From positions 1 through 5,145 of the forward strand of contig CALIBA010000072.1 of assembly GCA_938045435.1 (NCBI GenBank): a DNA stretch of 5,145 nt, in the 5' to 3' direction. Source of the stretch: an uncultured Selenomonas sp. (lineage in GTDB: Bacteria > Bacillota > Negativicutes > Selenomonadales > Selenomonadaceae). The translations under genes were made by a program, and so were the position numbers. A model generated the notes under the pieces. It was not told the DNA's origin. It was given only the letters and a program-made list of their open reading frames with translations, and did no database searches. Positions within the stretch are counted from its first letter, which is position 1; every line of letters starts with the position of its first letter. This document shows positions 1 through 4,331 of the stretch, piece by piece.

Positions 1-1188
1 CATCGAAAGCTCGGCCGTGAGCTTGATCTTTTCAGCCTACACGAGGAGGGGCCGGGCTTCCCGTTTTTCCATCCGAATGGTATGCTCCTGCGCAACGCGC
101 TTCTTGCATATTGGCGTGAGGTGCATCGCCGCTATGGCTATCAGGAGATCAGTACGCCCGTGATTCTCAGCCGCAAGCTCTGGGAGACTTCGGGGCATTG
201 GTTCCACTACCGTGAAAATATGTATACGACCGAAATCGACGACGAGGATTATGCAATCAAGCCGATGAACTGCCCCGGTTGCATGCTCGTCTACCGTTCA
301 CAATTGCACAGCTACCGCGATTTGCCGCTGCGCCTTGCGGAACTTGGGCTTGTACATAGGCATGAGCTTTCAGGCGCACTGCATGGGCTCTTCCGCGTGC
401 GCAACTTTACACAGGATGACGCGCATCTCTTCGTGACCCCCGATCAGATTGAGGGTGAGATCCAGAATACGATAGATCTTTTCGACGAGGTATACCGTAC
501 TTTTGGGCTCTCGTATAAGGCGGAGCTTTCCACACGCCCAGAGGACTCGATGGGCTCGGATGAGATGTGGGAACTTGCGACGGAGGGCCTTCGCAAGGCA
601 CTTGAAAACCGCGGATTGGACTTTGTGGTCAACGAGGGGGATGGTGCCTTCTATGGGCCGAAGATCGACTTTCATCTGCGCGACTCCATCGGGCGCACAT
701 GGCAGTGCGGTACCATCCAGCTCGATATGAGCCTGCCAGAGAAATTTGATCTCACCTATATTGGTGAGGACGGAGAAAAGCATCGCCCCGTCATGCTGCA
801 TCGCGTCGTCTACGGTTCGGTCGAGCGGTTCATAGGAATCCTGATCGAGAACTACGCGGGGGCATTCCCCGTCTGGATGACCCCCGTGCAGGTGCGCATT
901 CTGCCGATCACAGAGCGTCATGCAGCATATGCCGAGCGTCTGCGGAAGCAGATGTTTGATCTTGGGATTCGTGTCGACGTTGATGAGCGCAACGAGAAAA
1001 CGGGGTACAAGATCCGTGAGAGTCAAGTCAAGAAGACACCGTATACACTCGTGGTCGGTGATCAGGAACAGGAGACAGGCACCGTTGCACTGCGTAAATA
1101 CGGTGAAAAGGACAGTACTGTTATGACAGTGGATGCATTCATCGCACTTGTGCAGGAAAAAGTTGCGATACGTGCACAGGAGTATTGA
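1..1188 (+). CDS. thrS: Threonyl-tRNA synthetase, C-terminal 395 residues (5' end outside window)
   Basis: Cytoplasmic class II synthetase that charges tRNA-Thr using ATP. The frame is open from base 1 (it begins HRKLGRELDLF, then EEGPGFPFFHPNG), so the gene starts upstream. About 245 residues, the TGS and editing domains, are missing if the length matches the E. coli enzyme (642 aa). The catalytic core covers roughly fragment residues 1-290. Motif 2 is HRHELSGAL...FRVRNFTQDDAH, and the motif 3 region is HRVVYGSVERFIGILIE. The three zinc ligands that recognise threonine are present: Cys in NCPGC (codon 271-273), His in DDAHLF (424-426) and His in VMLHR (799-801). The anticodon-binding domain follows (PVWMTPVQVRILPI to the end). 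The position after NCPG is Cys, where His or Gly is commoner; it is not a zinc ligand. The stop TGA (1186-1188) lies inside the -35 box of the infC promoter. Confidence 0.98.
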   Translation, partial: HRKLGRELDLFSLHEEGPGFPFFHPNGMLLRNALLAYWREVHRRYGYQEISTPVILSRKLWETSGHWFHYRENMYTTEIDDEDYAIKPMNCPGCMLVYRSQLHSYRDLPLRLAELGLVHRHELSGALHGLFRVRNFTQDDAHLFVTPDQIEGEIQNTIDLFDEVYRTFGLSYKAELSTRPEDSMGSDEMWELATEGLRKALENRGLDFVVNEGDGAFYGPKIDFHLRDSIGRTWQCGTIQLDMSLPEKFDLTYIGEDGEKHRPVMLHRVVYGSVERFIGILIENYAGAFPVWMTPVQVRILPITERHAAYAERLRKQMFDLGIRVDVDERNEKTGYKIRESQVKKTPYTLVVGDQEQETGTVALRKYGEKDSTVMTVDAFIALVQEKVAIRAQEY

Positions 1189-1214
1189 CAAGATATACGG
1201 ATCTGTGGTACCAT
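1185..1214 (+). promoter_or_regulatory. Promoter of the infC-rpmI-rplT operon
   Basis: A perfect -35 TTGACA (1185-1190) is followed by an 18-bp spacer and the -10 TACCAT (1209-1214, four of six consensus bases). A TGn extended -10 element (TGG, 1206-1208) immediately precedes the -10. The -35 overlaps the last bases of thrS including its stop codon. The predicted start is near 1221, just before the first leader hairpin, which supports the assignment. The infC operon can therefore be transcribed independently of thrS. Confidence 0.75.
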
Positions 1215-1220
1215 GTCCTC

Positions 1221-1350
1221 TGTTACAAGCAGAAGCCACCGCTTCTCACCTGCGGGCATATTGTGCGTTGGGTAGAATAACAGTATTTTTAGGGTGGCTT
1301 CGTGCCGCCCTTTTCTATTGCCGGATGGCGTTTATGCGTGCATCCGAACC
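1221..1350 (+). promoter_or_regulatory. L20-type autoregulatory leader upstream of infC
   Basis: The leader between the predicted start and the infC Shine-Dalgarno can fold in mutually exclusive ways. GAAGCCACC (1232-1240) is perfectly complementary to GGTGGCTTC (1293-1301) and would form an antiterminator. The 1292-1298 strand can instead pair with 1304-1310 as a terminator. AGAAGC (1231-1236) can also pair locally with GCTTCT (1241-1246), which releases the terminator strand. TCTCACC (1244-1250) can pair with GGTAGA (1271-1276) around a bulged C. This matches the known Firmicutes L20 leader, where excess L20 binds the leader and favours termination. The family assignment rests on position and recognised sequence flavour; no covariance search was run. 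Confidence 0.75.
1291..1316 (+). terminator. Attenuator terminator in the infC leader
   Basis: GGGTGGC (1292-1298) pairs with GCCGCCC (1304-1310), seven pairs including one G-U. The loop is TTCGT and the tract TTTTCTATT follows. It overlaps the antiterminator strand 1293-1301, so the two structures exclude each other. It lies between the promoter and the infC ribosome site, as a regulated attenuator should. Confidence 0.75.
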
Positions 1351-1358
1351 AGGAGGTG
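1351..1358 (+). promoter_or_regulatory. Strong Shine-Dalgarno that fixes the infC start
   Basis: AGGAGGTG matches the 16S anti-Shine-Dalgarno at all eight positions. The only in-frame initiator-like codon at normal spacing is ATA at 1367-1369, 8 nt downstream. In-frame ATG codons at 1325 and 1334 lie upstream of this site, and the next in-frame TTG (1382) is 23 nt away. Confidence 0.85.
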
Positions 1359-1366
1359 TTCTTGCC

Positions 1367-1948
1367 ATAAGCAGGGAATCTTTGCGAATCAATGAGGAAA
1401 TCCATATCCGTGAGGTGCGTGTCACCAGTGCGGAGGGAGAACAGCTTGGCATCATGCTGACGCGCGATGCCCTTCGCATGGCGGAGGAGCAGCATCTCGA
1501 CCTGGTCGAGGTTGCACCAAAGGCGAAGCCGCCCGTCTGCCGTATCATGGATTTTGGAAAATTTCGTTACGAGCAGCAAAAGCGTGAGAAAGAAGCAAAG
1601 AAAAAGCAAAAGACGATTAGCATTAAGGAAGTCAAGCTCCGCCCAAACATTGACGAGCATGACTTCAATGTTAAGCTAAAAAATGCACTTCGCTTCGTCG
1701 AAGAGGGTAACAAAGTCAAAGTGACGATTATGTTTCGCGGCAGAGAGCTGTCTCATCCGGAACTCGGACGTGTCGTGCTTGAGCGCGTCTCTGAGCGGTT
1801 GGGAGATCTTGTGACCATTGAGCGCGGCGCAAAACTAGAGGGGAAGAATATGACAATGATTCTTTCACCGAAGGCACAGAAGCCGACGAAGATAAGTAAG
1901 CCCGCGAAGCAGGAAGATAAAGGAGGAAATGGCGATGCCGAAGATTAA
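1367..1948 (+). CDS. infC: Translation initiation factor IF-3, probable AUA start
   Basis: Binds the 30S subunit, blocks premature 50S joining and rejects non-canonical start codons and mismatched initiator tRNA. From ATA at 1367 the product is 193 aa. The N-terminal domain (about residues 7-76) opens RINEEIHIREVRV and contains the signature around PPVCRIMDFGKFRYEQ. A basic helical linker follows (about 70-85, YEQQKREKEAKKKQ). The C-terminal domain (about 86-168) includes IKEVKLRPNIDEHDF and VTIMFRGRELSHPELG. A lysine-, proline- and glycine-rich tail (170-193) extends beyond the usual end of about 170-180 residues. The start was chosen from the Shine-Dalgarno at 1351 and from homology beginning at RINEE. 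AUU is the known infC start in E. coli; AUA here would serve the same feedback control. The last 14 nt overlap rpmI. Confidence 0.95.
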   Translation: MSRESLRINEEIHIREVRVTSAEGEQLGIMLTRDALRMAEEQHLDLVEVAPKAKPPVCRIMDFGKFRYEQQKREKEAKKKQKTISIKEVKLRPNIDEHDFNVKLKNALRFVEEGNKVKVTIMFRGRELSHPELGRVVLERVSERLGDLVTIERGAKLEGKNMTMILSPKAQKPTKISKPAKQEDKGGNGDAED

Positions 1949-2132
1949 AACACGCCGCGCTGCAGCAAAGCGCTTTACCGTAACTGGAAGCGGAGAGTTT
2001 CGCCGGAACAAGGCGTACAAGAGACATATCCTAGAAAAGAAATCGCCGAAGCGTAAGCGCAATCTGCGCAAGGCTGCGCTTGCAGATACATCGGATTTTA
2101 AGCGCATCCGAAAAATGCTTCCCTACGTATAA
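1935..2132 (+). CDS. rpmI: 50S ribosomal protein L35
   Basis: Small, very basic 65-aa protein of the large subunit. It shows the family's MPKIKTRRAAAKRF opening and the signature HILEKKSPKRKRNLRK (about residues 33-48). Two ATGs are available, at 1929 and 1935. AGGAGG (1921-1926) is 2 nt from the first and 8 nt from the second, and the canonical L35 start is MPK, so 1935 is chosen. The gene begins inside the end of infC (14-nt overlap, different frame), and its Shine-Dalgarno is within infC codons, which suggests translational coupling. Confidence 0.97.
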   Translation: MPKIKTRRAAAKRFTVTGSGEFRRNKAYKRHILEKKSPKRKRNLRKAALADTSDFKRIRKMLPYV

Positions 2133-2135
2133 GCA

Positions 2136-2165
2136 GGGCAAAAGGAAAAGCCCATGGCGAATGGG
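2136..2165 (+). other. Two alternative small hairpins between rpmI and rplT
   Basis: GGGC (2136-2139) can pair with GCCC (2150-2153). CCCAT (2151-2155) can instead pair with ATGGG (2161-2165) around the loop GGCGA. Both use 2151-2153, so they exclude each other. They end 9 nt before the rplT Shine-Dalgarno (AGGAGGA, 2174-2180). The stems are short, and any regulatory role is inference. Confidence 0.25.
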
Positions 2166-2186
2166 TAGGAACGAGGAGGAATCGTT

Positions 2187-2540
2187 ATGCCAAGAGTTAA
2201 GAGCGGTGTTACGGCACACCGTCGTCATAAGAAGATATTAAAGCTTGCGAAGGGCTATCGTGGAGCACGCAGCAAACAGTTTAAAAAAGCCAATGAAACT
2301 GTAATGAAGGCGCTCTACTATGCGCGCCGTGATCGCCGTGCCAAAAAAGGAACATTCCGTCGTCTTTGGATCGCGCGTATCAATGCTGCTGCTCGGATGA
2401 ATGGTATTTCATATAGTCGTCTCATCGCGGGCTTGACGAAAGCAGGGGTTGAGGTCAATCGTAAGATGCTTGCTGACCTTGCTGTCGCTGATATAGCTGC
2501 GTTTTCCCAACTCGTCAATGTGGCGAAGGAAAATCAGTAA
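2187..2540 (+). CDS. rplT: 50S ribosomal protein L20
   Basis: Early-assembling 23S rRNA-binding protein, 117 aa (the family is usually about 118). It has the basic N-terminal extension MPRVKSGVTAHRRHKKILKL with KGYRGARSKQFKKA, then the globular domain with the signature KKGTFRRLWIARINAAAR (about residues 52-69) and the C-terminal GLTKAGVEVNRKMLADLA. The Shine-Dalgarno AGGAGGA (2174-2180) is 6 nt before ATG. L20 is the known effector of Firmicutes infC leaders, so it probably represses its own operon through the attenuator near 1291. It is followed directly by the operon terminator. Confidence 0.98.
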   Translation: MPRVKSGVTAHRRHKKILKLAKGYRGARSKQFKKANETVMKALYYARRDRRAKKGTFRRLWIARINAAARMNGISYSRLIAGLTKAGVEVNRKMLADLAVADIAAFSQLVNVAKENQ

Positions 2541-2550
2541 GAGGGAATGG

Positions 2551-2589
2551 AGTCTGATGAGTCAATAGATTCATCGGACTTATTTTTTT
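2551..2589 (+). terminator. Strong intrinsic terminator of the infC-rpmI-rplT operon
   Basis: Bases 2551-2563 pair with 2568-2580 over 13 positions (two G-U wobbles) around the tetraloop AATA. TA and seven Ts follow (2583-2589). It starts 10 nt after the rplT stop and ends exactly at the start region of the next gene, so it also forms that gene's immediate upstream sequence. Confidence 0.9.
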
Positions 2590-2592
2590 GTG

Positions 2593-3426
2593 ATGAAAAA
2601 GATACAGATAATTACCAGCACAGCGAATCCAGTCATACGTTTTACACATGCCCTCGTCCATACACGAGGCCGAGCAGCAAAAGAAGGCCTCTTTGCAGTC
2701 GAAGGTGTGCGTCTTGCCGAGATGGCAGTCTCATCGGACTGGAACATTCATCATGTACTTGTTACAGAGCAGGGAATGAATTCCACCCGTGCACGAACGC
2801 TTTTTACACAGCTATGTGCGGCAGATGTGCCGATCTATTGTGTCTCAGATACGATATTTCGAACCATATCCGAAACGGATGCGCCGCAAGGCATCCTTAT
2901 CGTAATGGAGCGTAAGATACGAGATGACGACACGCTCCATGAACATACATATACCTTTGGAGCAGTAGCGCCGCTCTATATCGCTCTTGACCGCATACAG
3001 GATCCTGGCAATGTCGGTACCATTCTGCGGACAGCCGATGCGGTTGGTATTTCGGGCGTCATCCTTCTGCGTGGAACAGCGGATGTTTATAGTGGCAAGG
3101 TCGTGCGTGCCACAATGGGCGCTCTCTTTCATGTTCCCTTTATCACGGACATTACGGAGGATGAATTGATTCATTTTTCCAGACAAAGAGAGCTTGCTCT
3201 TTACGTTACGGTATGTCATTCGATGTCCTGTACGTATTTTTCAGTTGATCTTTCCCGCCCTTGTATTTTTGTATTTGGCAATGAGGCAAATGGCGTTTCA
3301 GATTCACTGATTGCAGCAGGGCAGGGGATTCATATTCCCATGTACGGTGGTGCAGAGTCTTTAAATGTTTCTGCGGCTGCATCTGCTGTCCTTTATGAAG
3401 CAATGCGTCAAAGAAGATATGCATGA
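2593..3426 (+). CDS. TrmH/SpoU-family RNA 2'-O-ribose methyltransferase
   Basis: SAM-dependent SPOUT enzyme that methylates a ribose 2'-OH in rRNA or tRNA; the exact target cannot be read from sequence. The product is 277 aa from ATG 2593. The N-terminal substrate-binding domain (about 1-105) has ITSTANPVIR and the typical LFAVEGVRLAE. The catalytic fold (about 127-275) carries the three SpoU motifs: LDRIQDPGNVGTILRTADA with Asn140 and Arg146, IFVFGNEANGVS with Glu231, and IPMYGGAESLNVSAAASAVL with Ser257 and Asn259. This family commonly sits after rplT in Firmicutes. The start is odd: GTG 2590 or ATG 2593 follows a terminator U-tract with no adjacent Shine-Dalgarno. Homology begins at KKIQIITSTANP, so a much later start is unlikely. 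Read-through of the terminator at 2551 or an undetected promoter must supply transcription. Confidence 0.93.
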   Translation: MKKIQIITSTANPVIRFTHALVHTRGRAAKEGLFAVEGVRLAEMAVSSDWNIHHVLVTEQGMNSTRARTLFTQLCAADVPIYCVSDTIFRTISETDAPQGILIVMERKIRDDDTLHEHTYTFGAVAPLYIALDRIQDPGNVGTILRTADAVGISGVILLRGTADVYSGKVVRATMGALFHVPFITDITEDELIHFSRQRELALYVTVCHSMSCTYFSVDLSRPCIFVFGNEANGVSDSLIAAGQGIHIPMYGGAESLNVSAAASAVLYEAMRQRRYA

Positions 3427-3441
3427 GGCTTGAGGCAAACG

Positions 3442-3459
3442 AAAGGAGCAGCTCCTTTT
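3442..3459 (+). terminator. Short terminator-like hairpin after the methyltransferase gene
   Basis: AAAGGAG (3442-3448) pairs with CTCCTTT (3452-3458) around the loop CAG, with TTTT overlapping the stem end (3456-3459). It begins 15 nt after the stop codon. The U-tract is short, so termination may be weak; the larger hairpin at 3501 may act as the main stop. Confidence 0.4.
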
Positions 3460-3486
3460 GTGGATGCACTACAGTCAGTTACCTTT

Positions 3487-3503
3487 TATAATGGCTCTAT
3501 AAT
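3487..3503 (+). promoter_or_regulatory. Two perfect TATAAT boxes upstream of the zinc-ribbon/HTH gene
   Basis: TATAAT occurs at 3487-3492 and again at 3498-3503, 11 bp apart. No good TTGACA is found 16-18 bp upstream of either, so any promoter would need an activator or be weak. Transcription from the first box would begin near 3499, right at the base of the hairpin 3501-3545. Confidence 0.4.
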
Positions 3504-3550
3504 AAATGTTGTGGAGATACAAATTGTATCTTCACAGCATTTATTTTTTT
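3501..3550 (+). terminator. 22-pair hairpin plus U7: terminator or attenuator
   Basis: Bases 3501-3522 pair with 3524-3545 at all 22 positions (20 Watson-Crick, G3514-T3532 and T3509-G3537 wobbles), centred on A3523. In RNA the top pairs would open to a small loop. TTTTTTT covers 3544-3550. It could end transcripts from the methyltransferase gene. Because it begins at the likely start point of the TATAAT pair and lies 20 nt before the next ATG, it could also attenuate that gene. The stem is unusually long for an ordinary terminator. Confidence 0.75.
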
Positions 3551-3570
3551 GCCCGGAAAGAGGTGAGAAT

Positions 3571-4062
3571 ATGATAAAGCCCACGGAGTTTGTCAACTAT
3601 GTTGATAGACTCCCTGATGGTTGTGTGGAGAGCGTGACGGCTGGAGAGGTACATTTTCATCTGCCGCATCCGGGGCATATCATCTGCCCCTTTTGCAGCT
3701 CGTCCCGTATCGGTGTGCATCAGTACCGTCCACAGGTGCTGCGTGGAATCCCGGGGGCGACTAAGAGATACGTTTACAATCGGCGACGCTATCGTTGCCA
3801 CGATTGCGGGAAGACGTTTGTAGAGGAGAGTCCTTTTCTTGCTTCCTTCCAGCGTCGTATTGGAAACCGTCTGCGGCAGATTCGGGCACGAAAGAAACTG
3901 TCACAGCGAGAGGTCATAGAATCGATTGGCATTCCGTTTCATCTGTATGTCAAATATGAGGATGATGTGGAGCCGGAGATTCCGTCAACTTTGGTTGCTA
4001 TGAAAATAGCTGAATGCCTCGGCACAGATGTGCTTGATATATGGGGGGATCAGCTAAAGTGA
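3571..4062 (+). CDS. ISL3-type zinc ribbon fused to an XRE-type HTH; putative domesticated regulator
   Basis: 163 aa. Residues about 35-90 resemble the zinc-ribbon head of ISL3-family transposases: CPFCSSSRI (C39, C42), then YRPQVLRGIPG, then RRRYRCHDCGKTFVEE (C76, C79), giving a CxxC-x33-CxxC site. Where a transposase would continue into its own HTH and DDE domains, this protein has an XRE/HTH_3-like domain (about 97-158: IGNRLRQIRARKKLSQREV, then KYEDDVEPEIPSTL, then AECLGTDVLDIW) and ends. There are no catalytic residues and no membrane segment. ATG 3571 is preceded by AGGTGA (3561-3566). An in-frame start near 3430 would translate through the hairpin and is rejected. It probably binds DNA as a regulator; the targets and the link to the adjacent repeats and parA are inferred. 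It could instead be a remnant that captured an HTH. Confidence 0.85.
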   Translation: MIKPTEFVNYVDRLPDGCVESVTAGEVHFHLPHPGHIICPFCSSSRIGVHQYRPQVLRGIPGATKRYVYNRRRYRCHDCGKTFVEESPFLASFQRRIGNRLRQIRARKKLSQREVIESIGIPFHLYVKYEDDVEPEIPSTLVAMKIAECLGTDVLDIWGDQLK

Positions 4063-4079
4063 AAAATCATAGGATTTTT
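4062..4079 (+). terminator. Weak A/T-rich hairpin at the end of the zinc-ribbon/HTH gene
   Basis: AAAAATC (4062-4068) pairs with GATTTTT (4073-4079) around the loop ATAG, starting at the last base of the stop codon. There are seven pairs, only one of them G-C. The U-run is part of the stem, so it may terminate poorly or act in both directions. Confidence 0.35.
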
Positions 4080-4094
4080 GGGTGTTGTTTCTCT

Positions 4095-4132
4095 GATATG
4101 CTAGAGGAACACAGAGCACAATCCCCTTCAGC
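4095..4132 (+). repeat. 38-nt direct repeat, copy 1
   Basis: Begins GATATGCTAGAGGAACACAG and ends TTCAGC. It matches copy 2 (4167-4204) at 37 of 38 positions, differing at 4126 (C) versus 4198 (A). It contains a short internal direct repeat (GAACACA then GAGCACA). It lies 33 nt after the zinc-ribbon/HTH gene. Function unknown: operator, partition site, or dispersed repeat. Confidence 0.9.
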
Positions 4133-4166
4133 AGGAGCGGAACTGCCTTAAGGACGCACTGATAAA

Positions 4167-4204
4167 GATATGCTAGAGGAACACAGAGCACAATCCCATT
4201 CAGC
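4167..4204 (+). repeat. 38-nt direct repeat, copy 2
   Basis: Second copy, exactly 72 bp downstream of copy 1, with a 34-bp unrelated interval (4133-4166). The flanks show no similarity, so a simple 72-bp tandem duplication is not supported. It lies 127 bp before the parA start, a suitable position for an autoregulatory operator or a centromere-like site, but neither is shown. Confidence 0.9.
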
Positions 4205-4213
4205 CCCAAAAGA

Positions 4214-4245
4214 AAAATGCTGCCAGCGGACACTGACAGCATTTT
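4214..4245 (+). terminator. Terminator-like hairpin upstream of parA
   Basis: AAAATGCTG (4214-4222) pairs with CAGCATTTT (4237-4245). After one C-A mismatch, CAG (4224-4226) pairs with CTG (4233-4235) around the loop CGGACA. Flanking A-rich (4211-4217) and T-rich sides allow function in either direction, with the better U-tract read on the minus strand. It probably insulates parA from upstream transcription. Confidence 0.55.
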
Positions 4246-4248
4246 GAT

Positions 4249-4331
4249 GAAAGTCTGCACGAAACAGATCATCGCTCATCTGAGTATAGCAGACTTTCGC
4301 AATAGGAACAATAGCGAAAGGACTGATTTTT
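4249..4331 (+). promoter_or_regulatory. Structured parA leader with competing hairpins over the Shine-Dalgarno
   Basis: GAAAGTCTGC (4249-4258) pairs perfectly with GCAGACTTTC (4289-4298), enclosing a smaller CAGAT/ATCTG stem (4265-4269 with 4278-4282). CTTTCGC (4294-4300) also pairs perfectly with GCGAAAG (4314-4320), which covers the start of the Shine-Dalgarno AAAGGA (4317-4322). CTTTC (4294-4298) is shared, so the two helices exclude each other: the upstream one would expose the ribosome site and the downstream one would hide it. A weak candidate promoter, TTGATG (4244-4249) and GATCAT (4267-4272) with 17-bp spacing, would omit the 4249 strand. Regulation is inferred from pairing only. Confidence 0.5.

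Noticed and set aside
370..1239. Long open frame on the minus strand (289 codons) opposite thrS
   Set aside because: It lies almost wholly antisense to a clearly conserved synthetase, has no ribosome site or recognisable domain, and its Cys/His-rich composition fits a codon-bias shadow.
1325..1366. infC starting at ATG 1325 or 1334
   Set aside because: Both lie upstream of the perfect Shine-Dalgarno at 1351 and just after the attenuator, with no ribosome site of their own. The added residues MAFMRASEPGGVLA lack IF3 homology.
1929..1934. rpmI starting at ATG 1929
   Set aside because: It is only 2 nt from AGGAGG. ATG 1935 gives 8-nt spacing and the canonical MPK start of L35.
2547..2915. 122-codon + strand frame starting ATG 2547, after GAGGGA
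   Set aside because: It overlaps the methyltransferase in another frame, runs through the terminator hairpin and encodes a compositionally random Cys/Arg/Ser-rich sequence.
3430..3570. N-terminal extension of the zinc-ribbon/HTH protein to about 3430
   Set aside because: It would translate through the TATAAT boxes and the 22-pair hairpin. ATG 3571 has its own Shine-Dalgarno, and the domain match begins after it.
4095..4204. Two-repeat CRISPR array (38-nt repeats, 34-nt spacer)
   Set aside because: There are only two copies, no cas gene or typical repeat end, and the location next to parA suits a regulatory or partition site better. Kept as an alternative within the repeat finding.
4054..4272. 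Minus-strand 72-codon frame with a repeated GIVLCVPLAY segment
   Set aside because: The peptide repeat is a by-product of the 38-nt DNA repeats being 72 bp (24 codons) apart. There is no ribosome site, and it overlaps the terminator hairpin.
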